Source of the DNA: Cytophagales bacterium
Lineage (GTDB): Bacteria > Bacteroidota > Bacteroidia > Cytophagales > CCMP332
Reading direction: 5' to 3'
Assembly (NCBI GenBank): GCA_028279065.1
Contig: JANQSY010000049.1
Location: 24,853 to 88,852 of the forward strand
Length of the DNA stretch: 64,000 nt
Shown: positions 52,072-61,211 of the stretch, piece by piece
How positions within the stretch are numbered: position 1 is the stretch's first letter
Layout of the letters: each line of letters starts with the position of its first letter
Position numbers and translations under genes: made by a program
The notes under the pieces: model-generated
The model's database searches: none
The model's input: the letters and a program-made list of their open reading frames with translations, nothing else
Told to the model about the DNA's origin: nothing

Positions 52072-52674
52072 AAGTGCAGAATTAAGAGTGCAGAATCTGA
52101 TAAACACTTTGATCGCCTACGCCTAGGCTACGGCGATTTAGAAGTTGGGTTGTGATCACATTTACTTTGCAGCGGTGATTAAAATGTTAGGGGATTCTTA
52201 ACAAAAAAACTGTGGAAATCTCTGAGTTTTTCCGAAAGGAAAGCCCAGCCTGCCACCACCTTAACCCATCTAGGCTGGCAGGGAAGAGTCTTTCGTAGGC
52301 TGTATTGCAAAGGAGGAGTGATCAAGCTAGACTCTTCGGTCATCCGGCTTTCGCAGATATCCCTCAGAGAAGCAGTTTTTTTGTGAGTTATGATCGCCTC
52401 CGATTAGGCTTCCTCCTTCTTTGCCTTCGCATAGCTGCTTCGGCGTAGCGAGGCGACAAATCTCCGGCGGACAAGTCGGCGATTTAGAAGTTAAAAGTGC
52501 CGAATTAAGAATTATGATTTCGATAATGACGAAATTCATAATCTTTCAGATGCGGAAGCTTCATCTAAGGTATCCTTAATCAAATTAGGGCTTTCACCGA
52601 CTTTTCTGCGGGTTTCACCGATTTCTCATTTCAACGTCCCTTCCCTCACCCGACTTTTGGATCAAAAAGAAAAA
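52066..52674 (+). repeat. Repeat-rich intergenic spacer
   Basis: No gene is visible in about 600 bp. A 22-bp direct repeat (52066-52087 and 52489-52510, one mismatch) and a 16-bp exact repeat CGGCGATTTAGAAGTT (52131-52146 and 52477-52492) bracket the region. An inverted repeat GAAGAGTCT/AGACTCTTC (52283-52291 and 52329-52337), CCTGCCA/TGGCAGG, and GC-rich patches with CGCC and GGCG pairs lie inside. This looks like dispersed, palindromic intergenic repeats. The first copy overlaps the stop codon of the oxidase gene. Confidence 0.7.
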
Positions 52675-53400
52675 ATGGCACCACAAAATCAGACAAATCA
52701 CGGCAGAATTCTTTTGGGAGTCATCCTTATTGGAATCGGCGCCCTTTATGCCTTTGATTACTGGCATATCATTCCAAACCTTAGCCAGTTTATCTTCACC
52801 TGGGGTTCGCTTTTCATCTTGATCGGACTTGTAAACCTGGCTTCAAAAAGAAATCCCTTTATAGCTCTTTTGTTTATAGCAGGTGGTGTATACTTCTATT
52901 TTCAACAGTTCGTATTTGGCTACCGGGTAGGATGGAATGATATATGGCCCATTGCTCTAATATTGGTCGGTATAGGACTGATTTTCAGAGCAAGAGGCAA
53001 TAGACCAAAGATCAAAACCACCGACACCGCAAATCCAAATACTTCGGGTGATTCATCATCCACTTTTGATGATATGTCGATTTTTGGAGGTGGAGACAAA
53101 GTAGTAACAAGCGAAGCATTCCAAAGCGGAAAAATTACAGCAGTCTTCGGTGGATCGGACATAGACATGACTCAGGCCAAGATCAAAAACGGACCTGCAG
53201 TTGTGGACATCTTCGTCCTTTTTGGAGGAACTACCATCTTCGCTCCCAGTGATTGGAACGTAAATATTCAGCTGACACCGATTTTTGGAGGTTTTTCCGA
53301 TAAGCGTATGAACATCAGCCCGGCAACGAACGACCCAAACAAGGAGTTGGTCGTTAAGGGATTGGTCCTCTTTGGAGGTGGAGAAATCAAGGGTAGATAA
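52675..53400 (+). CDS. LiaF-like membrane protein
   Basis: I chose the ATG at 52675 (241 aa); a TTG at 52657 is possible. Four hydrophobic helices (GRILLGVILIGIGALYAF, FIFTWGSLFILIGLVNLAS, PFIALLFIAGGVYFYF, DIWPIALILVGIGLIF) are followed by a linker rich in Thr/Ser and a C-terminal beta-helical domain with repeated FGG (SIFGGGDKVV, VFGGSDIDMTQA, VLFGGTTIFAPSDWNV, LVLFGGGEIKG). This is the LiaF/DUF5668 plan, in Firmicutes a regulator of the cell-envelope stress kinase LiaS. Here it precedes a LytS/LytTR pair. Confidence 0.88.
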   Translation: MAPQNQTNHGRILLGVILIGIGALYAFDYWHIIPNLSQFIFTWGSLFILIGLVNLASKRNPFIALLFIAGGVYFYFQQFVFGYRVGWNDIWPIALILVGIGLIFRARGNRPKIKTTDTANPNTSGDSSSTFDDMSIFGGGDKVVTSEAFQSGKITAVFGGSDIDMTQAKIKNGPAVVDIFVLFGGTTIFAPSDWNVNIQLTPIFGGFSDKRMNISPATNDPNKELVVKGLVLFGGGEIKGR

Positions 53401-53425
53401 TTAGATTGGAGGTCAAATTAGGCCC

Positions 53426-54463
53426 TTGAAATTCAACCAAACATTCATAATTGCGATCGGGATCTGGGCAGCATTAATGGCTGCCCATTTTTTTGCCGTC
53501 CTGTTTTTTTTTGAGGACCCGGTGTTTCCCATCGTTATCGATACCCTGGTCTTCTACATTCTTTTCGGGGTCCTGAGTATTGGCTGCTTCAACTTTATCA
53601 GGTATGTCAATCTACCCGAAAAACCTGCTCTATCCACACTTTTTAACCTACTTGCCGCTGTAGTGGTCTGCACACTTGTCTGGTACCTTTTCGGTAATAC
53701 CATCTTGAAGATCATCTACTCAAATGATCAGGGATACCTGGATTTCAACAAAGCCTTCCAGTATGCAAGAGGTTTGGAGGGTCTCGTGCTGTTTACCATA
53801 ATGGTTACCCTATTCTTGGTGATGAGATACCAGGAAAGAATTGGGTTAGCCCAGGTGGAAGAAGCAAACCTCAAGACGTTGGTTAGTGAATCCAGGATAC
53901 AGGCCTTGAATTCCCAGATCAACCCCCACTTTCTTTTCAATTCGTTGAATTCAATTTCGGCTCAGACCCTCTTAAACCCGGAGAAGGCAAGAGAAATGCT
54001 ATCGGGCCTCAGCGACTACCTTCGCTATACTATAGAGAGCAAGGACCAGGCATTGGTTCCCTTTCAAAAGGAACTGGAAAACGCTCTTCGGTATATGGAG
54101 ATCGAGGGTATACGATTTGGGAAAAGGCTTGTTTTCAACTTTGAGGTATCCCAAGGATCAAAAAGTTTCAAAGTGCCCAGAATGTTACTACAACCCCTGA
54201 TGGAAAACATCATCAAACATGCGGTTGAAAATTCTACTCAACAGATTGGAGCCCAACTTAAGGTCTCAGCAGTTGAGCAAGGGTTCACAATGCTCCTGGA
54301 GAATGATCTCCCGGAGGGATCTTCCGAAAATCAGGGGTCTGGAATTGGGCTCAAAAACATAGAAGAACGCCTGGCACTTAGTTTTGGTCAGAATTTCAGT
54401 TTTAATGCTGATGAATTGGATGGCAAATTCAAGGTCTTCTTAAATATTAGAGCGGCATCATGA
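53426..54463 (+). CDS. LytS-family sensor histidine kinase
   Basis: It encodes 345 residues from a TTG start (no earlier in-frame ATG). Four membrane helices fill residues 1-145. QINPHFLFNSLNSI (His kinase domain, phospho-acceptor His in PHFLF) and LLQPLMENIIKHAVENS (N box) with GSGIGLKNIEERL (G box) complete a His_kinase/HATPase pair. The response regulator gene overlaps by 4 bp. With the LiaF-like gene 25 bp upstream it forms a likely three-gene envelope-sensing unit. The signal is unknown. Confidence 0.92.
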   Translation: MKFNQTFIIAIGIWAALMAAHFFAVLFFFEDPVFPIVIDTLVFYILFGVLSIGCFNFIRYVNLPEKPALSTLFNLLAAVVVCTLVWYLFGNTILKIIYSNDQGYLDFNKAFQYARGLEGLVLFTIMVTLFLVMRYQERIGLAQVEEANLKTLVSESRIQALNSQINPHFLFNSLNSISAQTLLNPEKAREMLSGLSDYLRYTIESKDQALVPFQKELENALRYMEIEGIRFGKRLVFNFEVSQGSKSFKVPRMLLQPLMENIIKHAVENSTQQIGAQLKVSAVEQGFTMLLENDLPEGSSENQGSGIGLKNIEERLALSFGQNFSFNADELDGKFKVFLNIRAAS

Positions 54464-55188
54464 AGGTAATGATCATCGATGACGAAGCTCCTGCAAGGGT
54501 CATCCTCTCCCATATGCTCGGAGATTTTCCGGAACTGGATATCGTTGCAGAAGCCGAAAACGGCTTCGAGGCGATAAAGCTTATCAATGAAAAAAAACCG
54601 GACCTGATCTTTCTGGATATACAGATGCCCAAGATCAATGGATTTGAATTGCTCGAGGTGCTTGAGGATCCACCAAAGGTCATTTTTGTTACCGCCTTTG
54701 ATGAGTATGCTCTTAAGGCATTTGAAAAAGGAGCGGTCGACTATCTATTGAAACCTATAAACAACGAAAGATTAAAGTATGCTGTTTCAAGGGTAAGACA
54801 GGAATATGACCAGCAAAAAGTAGCCAAGGTTGCTGAGGAGATCCAGCTAAATAGGGCACCCTTAAAACAGATCGTTGTGAAGGATGGCAAAAAGATCGAG
54901 GTCATTCCATGCAATGAGGTCGAGTTTATCCGGGCCGAGGATGATTATGTTGCGATCCATTCAGGTGCAAAGGAGCATCTAAAGAAAATACCCCTCTCAC
55001 ATTTGGAGCAAAATCTTGATAATCAATTATTTATCAGAGTTCACAGGTCTTTTATTCTCAATATAAACCACCTTAAGAATATCGAAAAATGGACCCGCGA
55101 TCAGTACATGGGATTTACTCATTCCGGTGAAAGGATCAAGATCTCCAAGCCCGGCTACGACAAGCTGAAGGAACTACTGGACTTCTAA
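54460..55188 (+). CDS. LytTR-family response regulator
   Basis: It encodes 242 residues. The receiver domain has IIDDEAPAR, phospho-acceptor Asp53 in IFLDIQMPKINGFE, VTAFDEYALKAFE and YLLKPI. After a linker comes a LytTR DNA-binding domain (about 140-242, IPCNEVEFIRAEDDYVAIH, FIRVHRSFILNINHLKNIEKW). It overlaps the kinase gene (ATGA), so the two act as a pair. Targets are not visible in this window, though the adjacent LiaF-like gene is a candidate. Confidence 0.94.
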   Translation: MKVMIIDDEAPARVILSHMLGDFPELDIVAEAENGFEAIKLINEKKPDLIFLDIQMPKINGFELLEVLEDPPKVIFVTAFDEYALKAFEKGAVDYLLKPINNERLKYAVSRVRQEYDQQKVAKVAEEIQLNRAPLKQIVVKDGKKIEVIPCNEVEFIRAEDDYVAIHSGAKEHLKKIPLSHLEQNLDNQLFIRVHRSFILNINHLKNIEKWTRDQYMGFTHSGERIKISKPGYDKLKELLDF

Positions 55189-55797
55189 AAGAGAGAGTAT
55201 ATTTTCAGGTGGTTCTCCCCCATTTTGGAATTCGATCTTTGAATATCCTGTTTTTGAGACCACATTTCCCGACCAGACCGGCAGCTCAAGGTCCGCATTG
55301 TCATCCACTGGAGCTCCTTCCCTCTTCTTACCGCTTGCTAGTTCAATTTGAACCTCGATGACAGTGGTGCTCTTCATTTCCTCAGGGTTTGGTTGCCTGG
55401 CCTGCTCCCAGCGCCCAGGACATAGATGTTCGGTGATGGCCTCAAGGGCGTGGAGTTTTTCCTTTCCTTCAAGCTTTCTTGGCTTCCCCCATAGGACAAC
55501 CGACCGATAATTCATGCTATGATGAAACACCGATTTTGCCAATACCAACCCATCATAAAGTGTTGATGAAATACAAACCTTGGCTGAAGGGTCCATACTT
55601 TTCAACAGGTGGTTGGATACCGCTCCGTGGAGGTACAGGCTTTCACCTTCAAGCCCGAAAGCCATTGGGATGATCAGAGGACCATTAGAAGTGCTGATCC
55701 CCACATGAACAAAAGGGGATTGCTTTAGTACATCAAGGATCCATTCCTCCTGGTAAACACCGCGCCCCGGGTTTCTTTTGACCTTATTAAATTTCAT
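55174..55797 (-). CDS. Pyridoxamine 5'-phosphate oxidase-like FMN protein, Nim-type
   Basis: It encodes 207 residues of the split-barrel flavin family, close to nitroimidazole-reductase-like proteins. It shows FVHVGISTSNGPLIIPMAFGLEGESLYLHGAVSNHLLKSM in blocks, VFHHSMNYRSVVLWGKPRKLE, and CPGRWEQARQPNPEEMKSTTVIEV. The family binds FMN and reduces various substrates; the specific role is unknown. No membrane or signal segment. Overlaps the convergent LytTR gene by 15 bp. Confidence 0.88.
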   Translation of the reverse strand: MKFNKVKRNPGRGVYQEEWILDVLKQSPFVHVGISTSNGPLIIPMAFGLEGESLYLHGAVSNHLLKSMDPSAKVCISSTLYDGLVLAKSVFHHSMNYRSVVLWGKPRKLEGKEKLHALEAITEHLCPGRWEQARQPNPEEMKSTTVIEVQIELASGKKREGAPVDDNADLELPVWSGNVVSKTGYSKIEFQNGGEPPENILSLLEVQ

Positions 55798-55974
55798 GAC
55801 GGCAAATTATACAGCAATGCCGAGTAATGCTATTTTTAGTCTTTTTAGAACGGTTGAATTATCCTTTTCCTAAAAAATTTTGGAGCAGCAAATACGAGGA
55901 TAAAAATGGTTCCCCTTTGATCATTTAACCAAAGGATGATAATCTAAACCAAATTTCGAGTATGTCTATAAAGA

Positions 55975-57630
55975 TTATTCCCTAAGGTGCCTCCTAAGGA
56001 TCTTACCCACATTTGACTTTGGAAGATCATCCCTGAATTCGATCTCCTTTGGACGTTTATAACCTGTCAGGTTGTTCTTGCAGAATTCCATCAATTCATC
56101 CTTGGTAAGATCTTTGAATTTCCTGACCACAAACAACTTCACAACTTCATTGGACCTTTCGTCAGGAATACCAATAGCAGCGACCTCCAAAACCTTGGGA
56201 TGCTCAGCAACCACATCTTCGATCTCATTGGGATAGACATTGAAGCCGGAAACCAGGATCATATCTTTTTTCCTGTCGACTATCTTAAAGAATCCATCCT
56301 CATCCATAACCCCAACATCGCCGGTCCTGAACCAATCCCCGTAGAAAACCTGGGATGTTTCATCGGGTTTTTCCCAGTATTCCTTCATGACCTGGGGTCC
56401 GCGACAAACGATCTCCCCCGCCTCTCCTAGCGGAACATCATTCCCATTATCATCCACGATCTTCATTTCGGTGTTGGGAAAGGGCAATCCAATAGTCCCT
56501 AACTTATCCGTACCATCAAATGGATTTGCCGATAGCACTGGAGACGTTTCTGTCAGACCATATCCTTCGATGATCGCGGAATTGGTTCTTTGCTGCCATT
56601 CCTTGGCCACTGCCTGTTGCAATGCCATCCCCCCAGCAAAGGCGAACTTGACCGTACTGAAGTCCAGGGAATCGAAAAATGGTTGATTCAATAAGCCGTT
56701 GTAAAGAGTGTTCACCCCGGTGATCACCGTAAATGGATGCTTCTTGAGGTCCTTCCCAAATGCCTTCATGTCCCTGGGATTGGTCACAAGAACATTCTTT
56801 GCCCCGATCTCCATCATCATCATAAGATTCACCGTAAGGGAAAAAATATGATACAGCGGCAATGGGGTCATACAAAGCTCATCACCAGGTTTGAGGGAAT
56901 CCCCCATCCAACCTAGCATCTGCAAGATGTTGGCAACTATATTCCTGTGATTGAGGGCAGCTCCTTTGGAGACCCCGGTGGTACCTCCGGTATATTGAAG
57001 AAAAGCGACATCCGATGGTTTGAATTCCGGTTTCTTGAACTTGGAGGCATCAGCCGAAACCATGTCATTCCAAGAATAGGCCTTAGAAAGGGAATATTTT
57101 GGAACCATCTTCTTTATGCTCCGAACTACGAAATTAACGATCTGCTTTTTCGGAAACGAGTGCATCTCCCCGATGCTCGTGATCACTACATCCTTGATAT
57201 CGGTTTTGGAGATTATGGTTTCAAGATTGTGGGCAAAATTCTCGACAATTATGATGGCCTTGGCGCCTGAATCCTTGAACTGATGTTCCATTTCCCTTGC
57301 GGTGTAAAGAGGATTCGTATTCACACAGATCATTCCCGCTCTGAGAACTCCGAATATCGCAATTGGGTATTGAAGCAGGTTTGGCATTTGGATAGCCACC
57401 CTGTCTCCTTTTTGCAATCCGAGGTCATTCTGCAGGAAAGAGGCAACTGCGGTGGACATGCGATCCACATCGCCATAGCTCAACCAGGTATCCATGCAGC
57501 AAAAGGCCTTTCTGTCCTTATACTTTTGAAAAGCCTCCTCCATCAGCTCTATCAGGGAGGAATATTTATCGGGATCGATTTCTTTCGGAACATCCGAAGG
57601 ATAATTCTTTAACCAGGGCTTTGCTTCCAT
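55975..57630 (-). CDS. Long-chain acyl-CoA ligase (FadD-like)
   Basis: It encodes 551 residues of the AMP-forming ligase family. The P-loop YTGGTTGVSKGA (about residues 215-226), GYGLTETSP, FRTGDVGVMDEDGFFKIVDRKKD and DDLPKSNVGKILRRHLRE with the catalytic Lys are complete. It activates fatty acids to acyl-CoA and is closest to FadD, although substrate length cannot be seen. It has its own consensus promoter, divergent from the suf operon. Confidence 0.92.
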   Translation of the reverse strand: MEAKPWLKNYPSDVPKEIDPDKYSSLIELMEEAFQKYKDRKAFCCMDTWLSYGDVDRMSTAVASFLQNDLGLQKGDRVAIQMPNLLQYPIAIFGVLRAGMICVNTNPLYTAREMEHQFKDSGAKAIIIVENFAHNLETIISKTDIKDVVITSIGEMHSFPKKQIVNFVVRSIKKMVPKYSLSKAYSWNDMVSADASKFKKPEFKPSDVAFLQYTGGTTGVSKGAALNHRNIVANILQMLGWMGDSLKPGDELCMTPLPLYHIFSLTVNLMMMMEIGAKNVLVTNPRDMKAFGKDLKKHPFTVITGVNTLYNGLLNQPFFDSLDFSTVKFAFAGGMALQQAVAKEWQQRTNSAIIEGYGLTETSPVLSANPFDGTDKLGTIGLPFPNTEMKIVDDNGNDVPLGEAGEIVCRGPQVMKEYWEKPDETSQVFYGDWFRTGDVGVMDEDGFFKIVDRKKDMILVSGFNVYPNEIEDVVAEHPKVLEVAAIGIPDERSNEVVKLFVVRKFKDLTKDELMEFCKNNLTGYKRPKEIEFRDDLPKSNVGKILRRHLRE

Positions 57631-57653
57631 TCTAATCGAGTTTCACAGAAAAT

Positions 57654-57683
57654 CAAAAATAAGATTTTGAAGAATCAAGCAAA
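57654..57683 (-). promoter_or_regulatory. Promoter of the acyl-CoA ligase gene
   Basis: On the minus strand TTTG (57680-57683), an 18-bp spacer and TATTTTTG (57654-57661) match the Bacteroidota consensus fully. It lies 24 bp before the ATG at 57630. Confidence 0.68.
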
Positions 57684-57721
57684 GTGCACATCTGAAAGAA
57701 CATTCGTAGAGTATGAATTGT

Positions 57722-57729
57722 TAACTTTG
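57722..57729 (+). promoter_or_regulatory. Promoter -7 element of the suf operon
   Basis: TAACTTTG matches TAnnTTTG exactly and lies 27 bp before the sufB ATG. No clear TTTG is found at -33, so activation by a regulator is possible. Confidence 0.45.
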
Positions 57730-57756
57730 TATTATTAAGAATAAATCTAAATAAGG

Positions 57757-59202
57757 ATGCCAAAGACCGACCCCATCCTGGAGCAGATAACCAGCTCCGA
57801 TTATAAGTACGGATTCGTTTCGAATATCGAATCGGAGAAAGCGCCCAAGGGGCTTGATGAGGATACGGTCCGCTTTATCTCTGCAAAAAAAGAGGAGCCC
57901 GAGTGGATGCTGGAGTGGAGATTAAAAGCCTTCAGAGCCTGGAAGGAAATGGCCCCTCCTAAATGGTCCAACCTGGATATCCCGGAGATCAATTTTCAGG
58001 ATATCATTTATTATTCTGCCCCAAAGAAGAAACCAAAACTGGAAAGCCTGGACGAGGTTGATCCGGAATTGCTGGATACCTTCAATCGTCTGGGGATCTC
58101 ACTCGAGGAACAAAAAAGGTTGACCGGGGTTGCTGTGGATGCTGTTCTCGATAGTGTCTCGGTAGCAACTACATTCAGGGAAAAGCTGGGAGAGCTCGGT
58201 ATTATTTTCTGCTCGATGTCAGAGGCGGTAAAAGACCATCCTGACCTGGTCAGAAAATACATCGGTTCGGTAGTGCCGGCCAGGGATAATTTCTATTCAG
58301 CCCTGAATTCTGCCGTATTCAGCGATGGATCATTTTGCTATATCCCCAAAGGTGTAAGGTGCCCAATGGAACTATCTACCTACTTCAGGATCAATGAGGC
58401 CAATACCGGTCAATTTGAAAGGACCCTGATCGTCGCAGAAGAAGGCTCTTATGTTTCTTATTTGGAGGGCTGTACTGCGCCGATGAGAGATGAAAACCAA
58501 TTGCATGCGGCTGTGGTAGAGATTCATGCTGCTAAAAATGCTGAAGTAAAATATTCAACGGTCCAAAACTGGTATCCCGGAGATAAGAAGGGTAAGGGTG
58601 GTATTTACAATTTTGTTACCAAGAGAGGGATCTGTGCGGGTGCAAACTCCAAGATCTCCTGGACGCAGGTGGAGACCGGATCTGCGATCACCTGGAAATA
58701 TCCGAGCTGCATTCTTAAAGGTGATAATAGCATCGGAGAATTCTATTCGGTGGCGGTTACTAACAACTTCCAGCAGGCTGATACCGGAACCAAAATGACC
58801 CACCTGGGCAAGAACACGAAGAGCAGGATAGTTTCAAAGGGTATATCTGCCGGAAAAAGCCAGAATTCATACAGGGGGCAGGTAGAGATCAGTCCCAGGG
58901 CTAGTAATTCCAGGAATTATTCCCAATGCGATTCCTTGCTGCTCGGAGATCAATGTGGAGCCCATACCTTCCCCTACCTTGATGTAAAAAACAAGACCGC
59001 TAACGTTGAACACGAAGCAACCACATCAAAGATCGGGGAGGATCAGATCTTTTATTGCAATCAGAGGGGGATCGATACCGAGGAGGCGGTTGCGCTGATC
59101 GTTAATGGATACGCAAAAGAAGTATTGAAGCAACTGCCCATGGAGTTTGCGGTGGAAGCACAAAAACTATTGGCCATCAGCCTTGAAGGCTCAGTTGGAT
59201 AA
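57757..59202 (+). CDS. sufB: Fe-S cluster assembly scaffold SufB
   Basis: It encodes 481 residues, the standard length. [51 protein letters not shown] [56 protein letters not shown] and [17 protein letters not shown] are SufB landmarks, with the conserved Cys of GDQCGAHT near the cluster site. It forms the SufBC2D scaffold complex in the cytosol. First gene of the suf operon. Confidence 0.97.
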   Translation: MPKTDPILEQITSSDYKYGFVSNIESEKAPKGLDEDTVRFISAKKEEPEWMLEWRLKAFRAWKEMAPPKWSNLDIPEINFQDIIYYSAPKKKPKLESLDEVDPELLDTFNRLGISLEEQKRLTGVAVDAVLDSVSVATTFREKLGELGIIFCSMSEAVKDHPDLVRKYIGSVVPARDNFYSALNSAVFSDGSFCYIPKGVRCPMELSTYFRINEANTGQFERTLIVAEEGSYVSYLEGCTAPMRDENQLHAAVVEIHAAKNAEVKYSTVQNWYPGDKKGKGGIYNFVTKRGICAGANSKISWTQVETGSAITWKYPSCILKGDNSIGEFYSVAVTNNFQQADTGTKMTHLGKNTKSRIVSKGISAGKSQNSYRGQVEISPRASNSRNYSQCDSLLLGDQCGAHTFPYLDVKNKTANVEHEATTSKIGEDQIFYCNQRGIDTEEAVALIVNGYAKEVLKQLPMEFAVEAQKLLAISLEGSVG

Positions 59203-59209
59203 TTGAATC

Positions 59210-59968
59210 ATGATTGAAATAAACGAATTAAAAGCCTCAGTTGAAGGCAAAGAGATATTAAGGGGAATTTCCCTGGATGTTAAACCAGGTGAGGTCCATG
59301 CCATCATGGGTCCAAACGGAAGTGGAAAGAGCACCCTGGCATCTGTGTTGGCAGGAAGAGAAGATTACGATGTAGATGGAGGTTCTGTGCATTTCTTAGG
59401 AAATGATCTATTGGATATGGCTCCCGAAGATAGGGCCAGAGAAGGGATCTTCCTGGCTTTTCAATACCCAGTTGAGATACCAGGATTAAGCACCACTAAT
59501 TTTCTGAAATCCGCTGTCAATAAGGTTCGCGAACACCGCGGACTCCCAAAACTTGATGCGGTGAAATTCCTAAAGCTTTTAAAGGAAAAGATCAAGCTGG
59601 TCGAGATCGATCAGGACCTCTTAAGCCGTTCCGTGAACGAAGGATTCTCGGGAGGAGAGAAAAAAAGAAATGAAGTTTTCCAGATGGCGATGCTTGACCC
59701 AAAGCTGGCTATCCTGGATGAGACCGATTCAGGCTTGGATATCGATGCACTAAAGATCGTCGCAAATGGAGTGAACAGCCTGAGGAGTCCAGAGAGATCA
59801 TTTATCATTGTGACCCATTACCAACGGCTGTTGGATTTCATCCAGCCTGATTATGTTCATGTTCTTTACAATGGAAGGATCGTCAAGTCCGGTACCAAGG
59901 AGTTGGCCCTCGAATTGGAAGAAAGAGGTTATGATTGGATCAAGGAGGAGCAAAAAGAAACCGCCTGA
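59210..59968 (+). CDS. sufC: Fe-S assembly ATPase SufC
   Basis: It encodes 252 residues with Walker A GPNGSGKSTLA, FLAFQYPVEIPGLSTTNFLK (Q-loop region), the signature NEGFSGGEKKRNEVFQMAML, Walker B LAILDETDSGLDIDAL and the H-loop in IIVTHYQRLLDFI. This is the SufC-specific signature. Soluble ATPase bound to SufB and SufD. It follows sufB by 7 bp and precedes sufD by 7 bp. Confidence 0.97.
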   Translation: MIEINELKASVEGKEILRGISLDVKPGEVHAIMGPNGSGKSTLASVLAGREDYDVDGGSVHFLGNDLLDMAPEDRAREGIFLAFQYPVEIPGLSTTNFLKSAVNKVREHRGLPKLDAVKFLKLLKEKIKLVEIDQDLLSRSVNEGFSGGEKKRNEVFQMAMLDPKLAILDETDSGLDIDALKIVANGVNSLRSPERSFIIVTHYQRLLDFIQPDYVHVLYNGRIVKSGTKELALELEERGYDWIKEEQKETA

Positions 59969-59975
59969 TAAGTCC

Positions 59976-61211
59976 ATGAGCGAGATTCTTGACAAAATAT
60001 TACTGGCCCAGAAAGAGCCTTCGAACCAACCAAGCCTTGACAAGGCACTGGCTATCGGCTACCCTGGGAAAAAAACCGAGGATTGGAAGTTTTTTCCAGC
60101 CGAACTTCTGATCAAGGATCAAAATGAATTATCCGAGAAAGCAAAAACTTCTGGCAAGGTTGAATTTTCTGAGCAAGATGATTTTTTCCATATAATGATC
60201 CATGTGGGAGATATCCCTTCTGGAATTGTGTACCAGGGGGAAGGCTTGGACATATCCATTGCCGAATCAGAGAGTAGTGAAGCAATCCTGAATCAAAACC
60301 AAAGGGGTGAGTTCTTTCCATATTTAAATTCCGCTTTTTCAAATTCTGAACTTAGGATCCAGGTCGAAAAAGGATCAAATATTCCAAAACCCCTTAGGAT
60401 CACATGGAACTGTTCCGGCCAAGATCATGGGTATTTTGTTTTTCCAAAAACCGATGTCAATTGTAAGGAAAGTTCTGATCTGAAGATCATTGAGGAGTAT
60501 TCCAGCAACATAATTCCATCGCCGATCTTTAATACTTATTTCAGAGCTGAGCTTGGCAAAAATGCCAGATTGGAATTGAATCAGGTGCAGGATTTTGAGA
60601 ATAGGACAGATTTTGTTGGATATCATCATATCAACCAGGAAAGGGATAGCTCATTTACTTCAAATCTGATCTCACTACCAAACGGAAGAATAAGGAACAA
60701 CCACCAGATCAGTTTAAACGGTCCGGGCGCTGAGTCCTATTTAAACGGTTTGTTCATTCCATCTGATGGCAATATCATTGATAACCATACCATAGTGGAT
60801 CACGTGGCCGACCATTGCACCAGTGATGAAAACTACAAGGGGATCATATTCGACAAGGGCAACGGAATATTCAATGGTAAGATCTTTGTAAGGGAGGGTG
60901 CGCAGAAAACCATGGCCTTCCAAAGCAACAAGAACATCCTATTTGGTAATAACCCCACCATCCATACCAAGCCCCAGCTAGAGATCTGGGCGGACGATGT
61001 AAAATGCACACATGGGGCAACTACCGGAAGACTGGATCCTCAACAGCTTTTTTACTTGAGAAGCAGGGGAATCGACCCCGATGAGGCTGAAAGGATGTTG
61101 ACCAGGGGTTTTGCAAACGAGATCATTGAAAGAATCAGCATAGAAGGTTTTAGAGAAAAGGTTGAGAAAAAGGTACTGGAGCACCTCAAGGAAGCCTATG
61201 ACCGAAACTAA
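59976..61211 (+). CDS. sufD: Fe-S assembly protein SufD
   Basis: I chose the ATG at 59976 (411 aa); the frame is open further upstream inside sufC. KTEDWKFF, LNQVQDFENRTDFVGYHHI, IRNNHQISLNGPGAESYLNGLF in parts, NHTIVDHVADHCTSDENYKGIIFD, and VKCTHGATTGRLDPQQLFYLRSRGI are typical SufD motifs; the last carries the conserved His. It pairs with SufB to form the scaffold. Its end overlaps sufS by 14 bp. Confidence 0.95.
   Translation: MSEILDKILLAQKEPSNQPSLDKALAIGYPGKKTEDWKFFPAELLIKDQNELSEKAKTSGKVEFSEQDDFFHIMIHVGDIPSGIVYQGEGLDISIAESESSEAILNQNQRGEFFPYLNSAFSNSELRIQVEKGSNIPKPLRITWNCSGQDHGYFVFPKTDVNCKESSDLKIIEEYSSNIIPSPIFNTYFRAELGKNARLELNQVQDFENRTDFVGYHHINQERDSSFTSNLISLPNGRIRNNHQISLNGPGAESYLNGLFIPSDGNIIDNHTIVDHVADHCTSDENYKGIIFDKGNGIFNGKIFVREGAQKTMAFQSNKNILFGNNPTIHTKPQLEIWADDVKCTHGATTGRLDPQQLFYLRSRGIDPDEAERMLTRGFANEIIERISIEGFREKVEKKVLEHLKEAYDRN

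Noticed and set aside
52066..52674. Insertion sequence or small gene in the spacer
   Set aside because: No transposase-like frame or clear terminal inverted repeats with target duplication are visible.
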